A stretch of DNA of 64,000 bases from DATFQE01 sp963739085 (GCA_963739085.1 CAVTZA010000014.1:118122-182121); one strand, 5' to 3'. Shown: positions 1-10,348, numbered from the stretch's first letter. Notes: a model not told the origin generated them from the sequence alone. Made by a program: numbers and translations.

Positions 1-653
1 GCGTGTTCATCCGCTCGATGGGCACCCGCGGACACCTCGGCGGGCTCGCCGAGGCGACGCTTCAGGCCGTGTTGCTGCTGGACGCTGCCGGGAAGGAGCT
101 GATCTTCCTGGAGACGGTTGGCACGGGGCAGAGCGAGGTCGAGGTGATCGGCGTGGCCGACACCATCCTGCTCGTGCTCATGCCCGGCTCGGGAGACTCG
201 ATCCAGGCGCTGAAGGCTGGGATCATGGAGATCCCGGACGTGATCGCGATCAACAAGTCCGACCACCCCGCGGCGAAGACGATGCTGAACGAGGTCCGCT
301 CCATCCTCTCGCTCGACAAGGATCGCGCCTGGAAGCCGCCGATCGTGCTCACCGAGGCCACGAGGGGCGAGAAGGTGCCGGAGCTCTGGGAGAAGATCGA
401 GGCGCACCGCTCGTTCCTCGAGGACGAGGGTCTGCTGGCCGAGCGTCGGCGCAAGAACCTGGCGGGCGAGGTCTTCGCGGTCGCATCGGCGCGTGCGAAG
501 AACCATCTGGAGCAGGCGGTCGAGGACGATCCCGAGCTGCGACGCCTGCTCGACGAGGTCGAGTCGCGCAAGCTCGACCCGCTCTCGGCCGTTCGCGAGA
601 TCATGGAGAAGGTGTTCAGGGTTGGCGACGGAGACGGTTCCCACACTCACTGA
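1..653 (+). CDS. meaB: MeaB/ArgK-type GTPase, 5' truncated by window edge
   Basis: The visible 216 residues are the C-terminal two thirds of a MeaB-type G3E GTPase, the chaperone that protects and reloads adenosylcobalamin-dependent methylmalonyl-CoA mutase. The reading opens inside the conserved FIRSMGTRGHLGGL segment. The switch/Walker B region ETVGTGQSEVEV follows, and the guanine-specificity motif is read as NKSD. The C-terminal helical dimerisation region is complete and ends at a TGA at 651-653. The family is usually about 310-330 residues, so roughly 100 N-terminal residues including the P-loop lie upstream of the window. The 3' end overlaps the start of the threonine dehydratase gene, which suggests translational coupling. 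The family assignment is firm; the partner mutase is not in the window. Confidence 0.93.
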   Translation, partial: VFIRSMGTRGHLGGLAEATLQAVLLLDAAGKELIFLETVGTGQSEVEVIGVADTILLVLMPGSGDSIQALKAGIMEIPDVIAINKSDHPAAKTMLNEVRSILSLDKDRAWKPPIVLTEATRGEKVPELWEKIEAHRSFLEDEGLLAERRRKNLAGEVFAVASARAKNHLEQAVEDDPELRRLLDEVESRKLDPLSAVREIMEKVFRVGDGDGSHTH

Positions 654-1818
654 GATCCGGGAGGCGCGCGAGCGGCTCCACGGGATCGCCCGCGTGACGC
701 CGGTCTTCGTCTCGGAGACGTTCTCGCGGATGGTCGGGCGGGACGTCCAGCTCAAGGCCGAAGCGCTGCAGCGCACCGGCGCGTTCAAGATCCGCGGCGC
801 CTTCAACAAGATCTCGACGCTCGGCGAGGCGGAGCGGGCCGCGGGCGTCGTCGCGGCGAGCGCAGGCAACCACGGCCAGGCGGTCGCGTGGGCCGCCCGC
901 GAGGCCGAGATCCACGCCACGGTCTATATGCCGCAGGACGCGCCGATGGCGAAGGTGGAGGCGACGGTCAACTACGGCGCCAGCGTCGAGCTGACCGGCG
1001 AGAGCTTCGACGAGGCGCTTGCACACGCGATCGAACAGGCGGAGGAGCGCGGCGCGACGTTCGTCCACGCGTTCGAGGACGAGCGCGTCATCGCGGGCCA
1101 GGGGACGATCGGGCTCGAGATCGCCGACCAGCTGCCGGATCTCGACACGTTCGTCGTCCCGATCGGCGGCGGCGGCCTCGCGTCCGGGATCTCGCTCGCG
1201 CTGCGCGAGCTCATGCCGAAGGTTCGCATCGTCGGCGTCCAGGCCGCGGCCTGTGCCCCGTACACGGGCGCGACCGACCACGGCTTCACGATCGCCGACG
1301 GAATCGCTGTCAAGAAGCCGAGTGAGCGGACCCGCTCGATCCTGCGCGAGACCCTTGCCGACATCGTCACGGTCACCGACGAGGAGATCAGCGAGGCGAT
1401 CGTGCTGCTGCTCGAGCGCTCGAAACTCGTCGTCGAAGGGGCCGGGGCGGCCTCGCTGGCGGCGATTCTGGCCGGCCGTGTCGGCGGCAGGGGCCAGGTC
1501 GCCGCGCTCCTGTCGGGCGGCAACATCGACCCGACGCTACTCATCTCCGTCATGCGCCACGGGCTCACGTCCGGAGGCCGGTACCTCGTCGTGCGCACGA
1601 AGATCTCGGACCGGCCGGGTGAGCTGCTGAAGCTCCTGTCCTTGGTCGCGGAGGAGCGCGTAAACGTGATCTCGGTCGAGCACCACCGCGAGGGCGTGGA
1701 GCTCCCGGTCGTCGAGACCGAGGTCGAGCTCACGCTCGCGACGCGCGACCGCGACCACCGCGACGCGCTGCTCGACACGATGCGCCGCTGGGGCTACCAG
1801 GTCGAACGCGTCCGCTAG
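622..1818 (+). CDS. ilvA: Threonine ammonia-lyase with C-terminal ACT domain
   Basis: PLP-dependent threonine dehydratase, converting threonine to 2-oxobutyrate and ammonia. I chose the TTG at 622, which gives 398 residues, because GGAGAAGG lies at 606-613 and the preceding in-frame residues look like out-of-frame meaB. The PLP lysine is K56 in GAFKIRGA. SAGNHGQAVA is the substrate loop and GGGGLASG the phosphate-binding loop. A single ACT domain fills the last 80 residues (LVVRTKISDRPGELLKLL), matching the short form of the enzyme. The gene overlaps the end of meaB by 32 nt. 2-Oxobutyrate can feed propionyl-CoA and methylmalonyl-CoA, so the pairing makes metabolic sense (inference). A role in isoleucine synthesis is the alternative. 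Confidence 0.93.
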   Translation: MATETVPTLTEIREARERLHGIARVTPVFVSETFSRMVGRDVQLKAEALQRTGAFKIRGAFNKISTLGEAERAAGVVAASAGNHGQAVAWAAREAEIHATVYMPQDAPMAKVEATVNYGASVELTGESFDEALAHAIEQAEERGATFVHAFEDERVIAGQGTIGLEIADQLPDLDTFVVPIGGGGLASGISLALRELMPKVRIVGVQAAACAPYTGATDHGFTIADGIAVKKPSERTRSILRETLADIVTVTDEEISEAIVLLLERSKLVVEGAGAASLAAILAGRVGGRGQVAALLSGGNIDPTLLISVMRHGLTSGGRYLVVRTKISDRPGELLKLLSLVAEERVNVISVEHHREGVELPVVETEVELTLATRDRDHRDALLDTMRRWGYQVERVR

Positions 1819-1953
1819 CGGCACGTCCGGGTCTGGCCTGGGCGTGGCTGATTCGGAGAGGCCGCGATCGTTCTGCAACGCGCTGGGGAACCTCCGGTTT
1901 CCCCAGACCCCTTCCCCGGTCCGTTTCGAGACAGGCAGCTCCGCGCCGGCTCG

Positions 1954-1959
1954 TACACT
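1954..1959 (+). promoter_or_regulatory. Leaderless-type -10 box TACACT before the cyclase gene
   Basis: TACACT ends 6 nt before the ATG at 1966, so transcription would be expected to begin at or next to the start codon. No Shine-Dalgarno sequence is visible. The same arrangement recurs at several genes in the window. Confidence 0.5.
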
Positions 1960-1965
1960 CGACCC

Positions 1966-4900
1966 ATGGCGACGCAGACGCGGCGCGAGCGCAAGGTCGT
2001 CACCGTGCTCTTCGCCGATCTCGTCGGCTTCACGGCGCGGGCCGAGACGCTCGACCCGAGGACGTGGAGGCGATTCTCGGGCCGTTCCACGCCCGGCTTA
2101 CGCTCCGAGCTCGAGCAGCGCGGCGGAACGGTGGAGAAGTTCATCGGCGACGCGGTGATGGCCGTCTTCGGCGCCCCGGTGGCCCACGAGGACGACCCGG
2201 AGCGGGCGGTCCGGGCGGCACTCGCCATGCGGGACTGGGTTCGCGAGGAGGAGCGAGCTCGAAGTGCGGATGGCCGTCAACACCGGCGAGGTGCTCGTCT
2301 CGCTCGAGCGAGCGCCGAGGCTCGCGCCGAGCGAGGGCCTCGTCGCCGGCGACGTCGTGAACACGGCTTCTCGGCTGCAAGACGCCGCGCCGGTGAACGA
2401 GCATCCTCGTCGGCGAGGCGACCACAACGGGCGACCGACCGCACGATCGAGTACCGCGAGGACTGCCAGCCGTCGAAGCGAAGGGCAAGTCGGCGCCGAT
2501 GCCCGTCTGGGAGGCAGTCGAGGCGCGGTCGCGCTACGGCGCCGACGTGGCGCCCGAGCCGGGACACCGCTCGTCGGCCGCGAGCGCGAGCTCGACCTGC
2601 TGCGCGCTGCCTTCGCGCGTGCGCGGCACGAGCGCTCGCCACAGCTCGTGACTCTCATCGGCGTCCCGGGAATAGGCAAGACCAGGCTCGTCTGCAGGAG
2701 CTCTTCCGCACGGTCGAAGGCGGATCCGGAGCTGATCTACTGGCGTCAGGGCCGCTGCCTTCCCTACGGCGAGGGGGTGGCGTTCTGGGCCCTCGGCGAG
2801 ATCGTCAAGGCGCACGCCGGCATCCTGGAAGGCGAGCCGGCCGAGGCGGCGTCGCTAGAAGCTGGGCGTCGTCGTCCACGAGGCGATCGACGGACGAACG
2901 CGACGCGACCTGGATCGAGCGCCAGCTGCGCCGCTGCTGGGGTTGGCCGCCGACGCCGAGGCGCGAGGCGACCGTGGACGAGACGTTTCGCCGCGTGGCG
3001 GCGCTTCTTCGAGGCGCTGGCGGAGCCGAAGCCCGCTCGTGCTCGTCTTCGAGGACCTCCACTGGGCGGACGAGGGGTTGCTCGACTTCGTCGACCACCT
3101 CGTCGACTGGGCGGCCGGAGTGCCGCTCCTGGTCGTCGCCGCTGCGCGCCCCGAGCTGCTGACGCGCCGGCCCAACTGGGGCGGCGGTAAGCCGAACGCG
3201 GCGACGTGTCGCTGCGCCGCTGGACGAGGGGAGACCGCCAGCCTCGTCCACGGACTGCTGCATCGCGCGGTGCTTCCCGCGGAGCTGCAGACCGGCCTCG
3301 TTCGGCGCTCGGGCGGGAATCCGCTCTACGCGGAGGAGTTCGCACGGGTCGCGCTGGAGCGAGGGACGTCCGGCAACGGGTCGAGGGCTGCCGCATGCCC
3401 GACACCGTCCAGGGCCTGATCGCGGCCAGGCTCGACTCGCTTACGGCGAACGACAAGTCGCTGCTCCAGGACGCGGCTGTCGTGGGCCGGGTGTTCTGGG
3501 TCGGAGCGGCCCTGGCGCTCGCCGGCGGCGGCGACCGACGCGAGCTCGAGGATCGCCTCCACGCGCTGGCGCGGAAGGAGTTCCTCCGCCGCGAGCGGCG
3601 CTCGGTGGTCGAGGGAGACACCCAGTACGCGTTCTCGCACGTCCTCGTGCGAGACGTCGCCTACTCCAGATTCCGCGTGTCGACCGAGCGGAGAAGCATC
3701 AGCAGGCGGCACGCTGGATCGAGGCGCTGGGCCGGCCCGAGGAGCATGCCGACATGCGCGCGCACCACTACGTGAGCGCGCTCGAGGCCGCCCAGACGGC
3801 CGGGCGGGAGACGCCGACGCTCGCGGAGGCGACGCGCGGCGCGCGCTGCGCGAGGCCGGCGAGCGGGCAGCCGCGCTCAACGCCTACGGGCCTGCGGCGC
3901 GCGCCTTCGACCGCGCGCTCCAGCTGTCCCGGGACGATGACGAGGAGCGTCCGGAGCTGCTGTTCGCCGCGGCGCGAGCGCGCTTCGACGCGTCGCAGAT
4001 GGGACATCGACGAGCTCACGGTCGCGCGCGATGCGCTGCTTGCGAAGGCGACGTGGCAGGCGCGCCGAGGCGGAACACTCGCTGCGCGGGTCGCGTGGAT
4101 GCGAGGGGCGCGGCGACGAGGTGGTCGCGAGCACTCCGAGCGGGCGGAGGGGCTCGCCGCGCCTCTGCCGCCCTCGGCCGAGAAGGCCGACGTCTACGCC
4201 GTGCCTGGCCAGGCTGCACTGGCTCGGCAACCGGGAGGCCGCCGCCCGACGGCTGACGAACGAGGCGCTCGCGCTGGCGGACGAGCTCGACCTGCCTGCG
4301 ATTCGCGCTCCGCTCCTGAGCATGCTCGGCACGGTGCAGGCGACGCAGGGCGACGCGAGCGGCGCTCGACGCGCTCGAGGAGAGCATCGCGATCTACGAG
4401 GAGCTCGGCTCCCCCGACGCTCAGAGCCCGTACAACAACCTCGCGGACACGCTGCTATCGCCTCGGCCGGATCCGGGAGGCACTGGTGACGTCACGGAGC
4501 GCATGGCCGAGGCCCAGAAGCGCTATCCCGGCCGCGTCGACTTGCTCCGCTGGAAGGAGACCAGGAGATCCGGCTGCACTAGTCGCCGAAGGAAGGTGGG
4601 GCCAGGCCGTGGAGCTCGCCGAGCGTCGGTGGGCCGAGACTGGGGCGCGGCGGGCGCCACTATCTCGAGCCGGAATGGCAGCGTCTTCCGGGCCGGATCC
4701 GGCTCGCCCGCGGCGACCACGCCGGGGCGGAGCAGGACGCCGAGACGGCGCGTCGAGCGGGCACGCGAGGCAGGCGACGCCCAGATCCTGATCCCGAGCC
4801 TCGCCAGCGCAGGCCCGGGTGCTCTGGTCGAGCGGGCGCCCCGAAGCGGACAGCGTCGCCGCCGAGCTCCTCGACGTCTGTCTGCGGCACGCCGATCGAC

Positions 4901-5229
4901 GTCGTGCAGCGACTGGTTCCCGGAGGCCGTCCTGGCGTTCGTCGGGCTCGGCCGGGCCGCGGACGTCGCGGCGATCGCAGACAGGCTGCCGACGCCGACG
5001 CCCTGGCTCGACGCCGGGCTCGCGTTCCGGGGCGGGAAGGCTGCCGCCGCCGCGCAGATCTTCGCCGAGATGGGCGCGCTGCCGTTCGAGGCGGAGGCGC
5101 GGTTGCTCGCGGCCGCGGGCGGCGCGGACGCCGGGCTCGACGAGGCGATCGCGTTCTTCCGCGCGCGTCGGTGCGTCGGCGCTCCTGCGCGAGGCCGAGA
5201 CCTTGGTCGCCGAGAGGCGTTCGGCCTAG
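1966..5229 (+). pseudogene. Broken class III cyclase / AAA ATPase / TPR regulator
   Basis: Pieces of one large protein are readable in all three plus frames, in the correct order. First comes a class III nucleotide cyclase domain (VVTVLFADLVGFTARAE, then GGTVEKFIGDAVMAVFGAP), broken near 2245. The continuation MAVNTGEVLVSLE is in another frame. An AAA/NACHT-like ATPase follows, with P-loop GVPGIGKT near 2665-2690 and Walker B VFEDLHWADEG near 3050. A degenerate TPR-like C-terminal half runs to the TAG at 5227-5229. An intact member would be about 1,080 residues. At least ten single-base frame changes are needed to read it through, far more than in neighbouring genes. It is either a decayed gene or a locally poor sequence. 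The stop overlaps the convergent metallo-beta-lactamase stop through a shared CTAG. Confidence 0.8.
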
Positions 5230-6564
5230 CCGCCGCAGCGCCTGAAGGCGACGATCTCGCCGCCGCGTTCGGCCCAGTCCTCGACGCCGCCGTGGAGCAC
5301 GGGCCTGGCCTCGATGCCTTCGGCCGCCAGGACGCTCGCGGCGATCGCCGCACGAGAGCCGGTCGAGCAGATCGTGACCACGGGTTGCTCCTCGCGCAGG
5401 TCGTCGACCCAGGCGTTCACGAGCCGGTAGGGGATGTGCCGGCTGCCGGCGATGTAGCCCTCGTCGCGCTCGTCCTTCTCGCGCACGTCCAGCACCGTCA
5501 CCTCGCCCTGGGCCAGGAGCGCCTCGAGCTCCTCCAGCTCCACAGTCTGGAGCCGGTCGTTCGCGGGCGGGTCGATCAGCCGCCCTGCGAGCTCGAGGAT
5601 GCCGACCGCCCGCAGCCCGCGGGCGGCACGCTCGGCGTCCTCCATCGAGTCGGCGTGCAGGGCAACGGACGCGCCGCTCGGGAGGACGAACGCCGCCTTG
5701 GTCGGGAAGCTCGAGTCCCCGAGCGGCACGTTGAGCGCGCCGGGCGCATGGCCGGCCGCGAAGAGCTCGGGCGGCCGGACGTCGAGGACGACCGCGCCGT
5801 CGGCGGATTCGATCGTCCCCAGCGGCTCGGGAGCGCCCAGGAACGGGCCGCGGTTGAGCGAGACGATCCGCTCCATGTTCGGCGGTCTCGGCGCCGAGCC
5901 GGCGGTCGACTCGGCCACGAAGTCGTCCTCGGGCTCGGTGAAGACGTGGTTGAAGCGGCGCTCGAAGCCGATCGTGGTGGACGCCTTCGAGCTCATCTGC
6001 GTGCCGCAGAGCGATCCCGCCACGTGGCCGGGGTAGACCTCGACGCCGTCGGCGAGCGCGAGCAGTGCCTGGAGCGAGCGGTGCAGGTCGCGCGCGCCCT
6101 CGACCGCCTCGACGGCCAGGTCGGGCCGTGCCACGCTGCCGACGAGCAGCGAGTCGCCGGTGACGACCAGCCAGGGATCGTCGCCGCGCGAGCGGTCGAT
6201 CACCGCGAAGCAGCAGTGCTCGGGCCGGTGGCCGGGCGTGTGCAGCACGCGGATCGCCACCTCGCCGACGTCGGATCGAGTCGCCGTCCTCGACGGGGTC
6301 GAACGGGTACTCCGGCGCGCCCGCCGGGTGCGTGGACACCGGCACGCCGTGCTCGAGGGCGAGCCGGCCGTGTCCGGACACGTGGTCGGCGTGCGTGTGC
6401 GTCTCGAGCGTACGGACGATGCGGGCGTCGCGCCGCTCGGCCTCCCCGAGGTAGGGCTCGACCGCGTACCCGGGGTCGATCACCACCGCTTCGCCGGCGT
6501 TTTCGTCGCCGATCAGGTAGGACGCGCAGCCGAGATCGTCGTCGACGAACTGGCGAAAAAGCAC
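5226..6564 (-). CDS. Metallo-beta-lactamase fold hydrolase with two rhodanese domains (frameshifted)
   Basis: The N-terminal metallo-beta-lactamase domain carries the zinc motif THTHADH, resembling persulfide dioxygenase or glyoxalase II-like enzymes. Two rhodanese modules follow. The first is degenerate at its active site; the second has the nucleophilic cysteine in ICSTGSRAA. This architecture is known in sulfide, persulfide and sulfur-transfer metabolism. The GTG at 6564 begins LFRQFVDDDLG, typical of the family N-terminus. One extra base near 6270, within CCGACGTCGG read on the minus strand, splits the gene between the GDSIR and VGEVAIRVLHTPGH segments. Removing it restores a single protein of about 446 residues. 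The gene is convergent with the broken cyclase gene. Physiological substrate unknown. Confidence 0.85.
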
Positions 6565-6735
6565 CAGATAGCATCCTAACGCGGCCCTCGGCTACCCCCG
6601 AGCCATAAGGAGGCCCAACAGACCCATTCCAACCCTTAACGGCCACTTAATCCGTCTTGGTCATCCAGGTTGCTCAGATTTCGTCTAAACGGGCATAGAG
6701 ATCACGCTTCTGTAATCCAGCCCAGGGAAGGACGT

Positions 6736-8388
6736 ATGCACACGCACATGCGCAAGCGCTGGTACTTGTCTGCGCTCGTCGCGGTCGTCGCCGGGCTCGC
6801 GCTGGCGGGCTGCGGTGGAGACGACGGCAACGACGAGACCAGCGGAGACAACGGCGGCGGACAGGCCGCCTCAGAGCAGGTTCTGCGGTGGGGCCTCGGC
6901 TCCGAGTTCAACCTCGACCCCGGTCTCGCGACCGACACGACGTCCTCGAAGATCCTCCTCAACATCTTCGATCCGCTCGTGAAGCTGGACAACGACCTGA
7001 AGGCACAGCCAGCCGCAGCTGAAAGCTGGGACGTCAAGGGCCCGAACGTCACCTATCACCTCCGCACGGGGATGAAGTGGACGAACGGCGACCCGGTGAC
7101 GGCGAAGGACTACGAGTTCGCGTGGAAGCGCGCGCTCTCGCCGGAGTTGGCCAGCGACTACGCCTACCAGCTCTTCGGCATCAAGGGCGCGATCGACTAC
7201 AACTCGTGCGAGAAGAACTGCGACAAGCTGAAGGACAAGGTGGGGATCAAGGCGACGGACGACCAGACGCTCAAGGTGACGCTCACCTCCGAGCAGCCCT
7301 GGTTCATCCCGCAGTCGGCGCACCACGTGTTCCTCCCGGTCAACCGGAAGGCCGTCGAGGCCTCGCCCGAGGGGTGGACACGGCCGCAGAACATCGTCAC
7401 CAACGGCCCGTTCAAGGTCGAGTCGGCGCAGCCGAGCGCCTCGATCACCCTCGTCAAGAACGACGATTGGCGTGACGCGGCAAACGTGGCGCTGACCCGC
7501 GTCGAGGGCAAGATCATCGTCGACGGCACCACGGCGGTGCAGTCGTTCGAGGCCGGCGAGGTCGACACGCTCGACGAGCAGTTGCCGAGCGAGGAGATCG
7601 CGCGATTGAAGGACACGCCCGAGTACGAGCTCTACAAGGGTCTGTCCACCAGCTACTACGGCTTCAACAACAAGAAGATCACGGACATCCACCAGCGCCG
7701 CGCGATGTCGTTGGCCGTGAACCGCCAGGAGATCATCGACAACATCACGCAGGCGAACGAGATCCCGGCCAAGGGCTTCACCCCTGAGGGCATGCCGGGC
7801 TTCGAGGAGGTCGTCGGCGAGGGCTCGCCGTGGACACCCGCCGAGGGCGACATGGAGCAGGCGAAGGCCGAGATGGCGAAGGCCACGAAGCCCGTCAAGA
7901 ACGTCACGGTCTTCACCAACGAGTCGCCGCCGAACGAGGACGTTGCCGTCGCGCTCCAGAGCATGTGGAAGGAGCTCGGCATCACCGCCAAGGTCAAGGT
8001 GATGGAGTGGCAGCAGTTCCTCGAGATGCTCGGCCCGCCGCCGCCCAACTCGGTCGACCTGTACCGGCTCGGCTGGGTCGGCGACTTCGTCGATGACATC
8101 AACTTCCTCGAGCTCTGGACGTGCGACTCGGGGAACAACAACGCGAACTACTGCGACAAGAGCTACGACGAGCTCGTTCAGAAGGCGAAGAAGACGCCTG
8201 ACAACGCCGCGCGCTACAAGATCTACAAGCAGCTCGAGGAGAAGCTGACCGGCGAGAACGGCGCGCTGCCGATCATCCCGCTCTGGTCGGGGACGTACAA
8301 CAACCTCGAGAACGAGTCGGTCAAGGACACCTTCAACATCAATCTGCTCGACCAGGTCGACCTGACCCAGGTCGAGGTCAAGGAGTAA
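6736..8388 (+). CDS. Peptide ABC transporter substrate-binding lipoprotein
   Basis: Family 5 extracellular solute-binding protein (OppA/DppA type), 550 residues. The ATG at 6736 is preceded by GGGAAGGA and begins a basic then hydrophobic signal peptide ending in the lipobox LAGC, so the mature protein is lipid-anchored outside the membrane. An Asp/Gly/Asn-rich linker follows, and then the typical SBP_bac_5 core (LRWGLGSEFNLDPGL, KWTNGDPVTAKDYEFAWKR). It is the first gene of a five-gene importer. A strong hairpin immediately downstream would let this gene be expressed above the permeases. Oligopeptide is the likeliest ligand, but the family also binds nickel, bile-acid and opine-type ligands. 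Confidence 0.92.
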   Translation: MHTHMRKRWYLSALVAVVAGLALAGCGGDDGNDETSGDNGGGQAASEQVLRWGLGSEFNLDPGLATDTTSSKILLNIFDPLVKLDNDLKAQPAAAESWDVKGPNVTYHLRTGMKWTNGDPVTAKDYEFAWKRALSPELASDYAYQLFGIKGAIDYNSCEKNCDKLKDKVGIKATDDQTLKVTLTSEQPWFIPQSAHHVFLPVNRKAVEASPEGWTRPQNIVTNGPFKVESAQPSASITLVKNDDWRDAANVALTRVEGKIIVDGTTAVQSFEAGEVDTLDEQLPSEEIARLKDTPEYELYKGLSTSYYGFNNKKITDIHQRRAMSLAVNRQEIIDNITQANEIPAKGFTPEGMPGFEEVVGEGSPWTPAEGDMEQAKAEMAKATKPVKNVTVFTNESPPNEDVAVALQSMWKELGITAKVKVMEWQQFLEMLGPPPPNSVDLYRLGWVGDFVDDINFLELWTCDSGNNNANYCDKSYDELVQKAKKTPDNAARYKIYKQLEEKLTGENGALPIIPLWSGTYNNLENESVKDTFNINLLDQVDLTQVEVKE

Positions 8389-8404
8389 CGCACTCTGGTA
8401 GCTC

Positions 8405-8436
8405 GGGGACGGCGGGCCGCTCGGCCCGCCGTCCCC
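8405..8436 (+). terminator. Strong hairpin between binding protein and permease genes
   Basis: A perfect 14-bp stem, GGGGACGGCGGGCC (8405-8418) pairing with GGCCCGCCGTCCCC (8423-8436), has a 4-nt GCTC loop and is followed by TGTT. It lies between the binding-protein stop and the first permease start. It probably acts as a partial terminator or an mRNA-stabilising 3' end, giving excess binding protein over membrane subunits. Confidence 0.8.
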
Positions 8437-8472
8437 TGTTACGCTCATTCCGAGCTCGGGTAGGAGGACGAC

Positions 8473-9399
8473 GTGACGGCGTTCATCATCCGGCGGCTGT
8501 TGTGGACGATTCCCGTTCTGCTGCTGGTGATCTTCCTCACCTTCATGCTCATGAAGCAGATCGAGGGGAACCCGTTCCGCAAGAGCTCGCGGGCGGTGAC
8601 GCCGGCGATGCAGGCGAACCTCGAGCGGAAGTTCCACCTCGACCAGCCGTGGTACGCCCAGTACGCGTACTACGTCAAGGGCGTCTTCACGTTCGACCTC
8701 GGGCCGTCGCTGGTCGTCCGCAACCGGACCGTCAACGAGATCGTCGCGGAGCACGCGCCCAAGTCGATCGAGCTCGGCGTGCTGGCGTTCATCTGGGCGA
8801 TCGTGCTCGGCATCCCGGCCGGGATCTTCGCCGCCCTCAAGCACAACACGGTGCTCGACTACGGGCTGATGTTCTTCTCGAACGTGGGCTTCGCGGTGCC
8901 CAGCTTCCTGGTCGCGACGCTGCTCATCTACTTCGTCGCGCTCAAGGGCGGCTTGTTACCCACGAACGGCTGGGACACCTGGCAGAGCAAGGTGCTGCCG
9001 TCGTTCGCCCTCGGCCTGTTCCCGATGGCGTACTTCGCCCGGCTGGTGCGCGGGTCGATGCTGGAGACGCTCCAGCAGGACTACGTCAGGACGGCCAAGG
9101 CCAAGGGCCTGCGCCAGCGGAGAGTCGTGGGCGTGCACGTGCTGCGGAACTCGCTGATCCCGGCGGTCACGGCGACCGGGCCGCTGCTCGGCTTCATCAT
9201 CACCGGCTCGTTCGTGATCGAGGTGATCTTCTCGATCCCGGGCATCGGGCGGTACTTCGTCACCGCGGTCGAGTCGCGCGACTACTCGGTCGTCATGGGG
9301 ATCACGGTGCTGACCTCGGTCGTGATCATCATCGCAAACCTGGTCGTCGACATCCTCTACGGCGTCCTCGACCCGAGGACGCGCGAGGTAAGGACATAG
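8473..9399 (+). CDS. Peptide ABC transporter permease, OppB/DppB type
   Basis: 308-residue inner-membrane permease. The GTG at 8473 has a well-placed AGGAGG about 8 nt upstream. The protein starts with the characteristic FIIRRLLWTIPVLLLVIFLTF first membrane helix. It has a large extracytoplasmic loop and then a BPD_transp_1 domain with five further helices. The cytoplasmic EAA loop reads as DYVRTAKAKGL, the contact with the ATPase subunits. It ends with the common LVVDILYGVLDPR signature. It forms the transmembrane channel with the next permease. Confidence 0.94.
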   Translation: MTAFIIRRLLWTIPVLLLVIFLTFMLMKQIEGNPFRKSSRAVTPAMQANLERKFHLDQPWYAQYAYYVKGVFTFDLGPSLVVRNRTVNEIVAEHAPKSIELGVLAFIWAIVLGIPAGIFAALKHNTVLDYGLMFFSNVGFAVPSFLVATLLIYFVALKGGLLPTNGWDTWQSKVLPSFALGLFPMAYFARLVRGSMLETLQQDYVRTAKAKGLRQRRVVGVHVLRNSLIPAVTATGPLLGFIITGSFVIEVIFSIPGIGRYFVTAVESRDYSVVMGITVLTSVVIIIANLVVDILYGVLDPRTREVRT

Positions 9400-9406
9400 G
9401 CCGCAG

Positions 9407-10342
9407 ATGGTCGTAGATCCCCGCAGCGAGGCCGTTGCCCGGACGGAGCTCGGCGAGGCGGTCGAGGCCGGCATGGAGGCCGGCGCGCCGATCCGGCAGT
9501 CGAGCCTCTGGCGCGACGCCTGGCGGCGCTACAGCCGGAACAAGGGCGCCATTGTCTCGGGCTCGATCTTCCTGGTCATCTTGCTCTGGGCGCTCATCTG
9601 GCCGCTGGTCTCGCCGTACGACCCCGACGCGACGAACTTCTCGCTCGCCTACCAGACCCCGAGCCTCGAGCATCCCTTCGGCACCGACAAGTTCGGCCGC
9701 GACCTCTTCACCCGCGCCGCGATCGGCACCCGGGTCTCGATCTTCATCGGCTTCGGCGCGACCTTCGCGATCCTGGTGATCGGTGTCGTCTACGGCTCGA
9801 TCTCCGGCTTCGTCGGCGGCCGGCTGGACAACGCGATGATGCGGCTCCTCGACGCGCTCTACGGCCTGCCCTACCTGCCCTTCGCGATCATCACGCTCGC
9901 GATCATCGGGACGAACGCGAAGACGATGGTGATCGCGCTCTCGATCGCGAGCTGGTTCACGGCGGCACGGATCGTCCGCGGCCAGATCATCACACTGAAG
10001 GAGAACGACTACATCCGCGCGGCCCGCGCCATCGGTGCGCGCTGGTACCGGATCCTGAGCCGCCACCTGTTACCCAACACGATCGGCGTCCTCATCATCG
10101 CCGTCTTCCTCGAGCTCCCGGGCGTGATCCTCGGCGAGGCCTTCCTCTCGTTCATCGGTCTCGGCATCAGCGCCCCGGACGCGTCGCTCGGCTCGATGGC
10201 CGAGGACGGGCGCGCCGCCTACCGCGCGCACCCGTACATCATCATCATCCCCAGCGTCCTGATCGCGACGATCGTCCTGTGCGCGAACTTCATCGCGGAC
10301 GGGATGCGCGATGCCCTCGACCCGCGCACCCGGGAGACCTAG
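9407..10342 (+). CDS. Peptide ABC transporter permease, OppC/DppC type
   Basis: 311-residue permease, the second membrane subunit of the importer. An N-terminal cytoplasmic stretch of about 40 residues precedes the OppC_N helix (WRRYSRNKGAIVSGSIFLV). The periplasmic signature HPFGTDKFGRDLFTR is next, then the BPD_transp_1 core with EAA loop DYIRAARAIGA and the terminal LDPRTRE. The ATG at 9407 lies 7 nt after the stop of the previous permease. Confidence 0.94.
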   Translation: MVVDPRSEAVARTELGEAVEAGMEAGAPIRQSSLWRDAWRRYSRNKGAIVSGSIFLVILLWALIWPLVSPYDPDATNFSLAYQTPSLEHPFGTDKFGRDLFTRAAIGTRVSIFIGFGATFAILVIGVVYGSISGFVGGRLDNAMMRLLDALYGLPYLPFAIITLAIIGTNAKTMVIALSIASWFTAARIVRGQIITLKENDYIRAARAIGARWYRILSRHLLPNTIGVLIIAVFLELPGVILGEAFLSFIGLGISAPDASLGSMAEDGRAAYRAHPYIIIIPSVLIATIVLCANFIADGMRDALDPRTRET

Positions 10343-10348
10343 CGGCAG

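Noticed and set aside
6871..8844. A 657-codon open frame on the minus strand
   Set aside because: It is the antisense of the peptide-binding protein and permease; composition is typical of a GC-rich shadow frame and no family motif is present.
9725..9740. CACCCGGGTCTC inside the second permease gene, resembling the palindrome
   Set aside because: Only half of the palindrome matches, it is inside a coding region and no third half-site follows.
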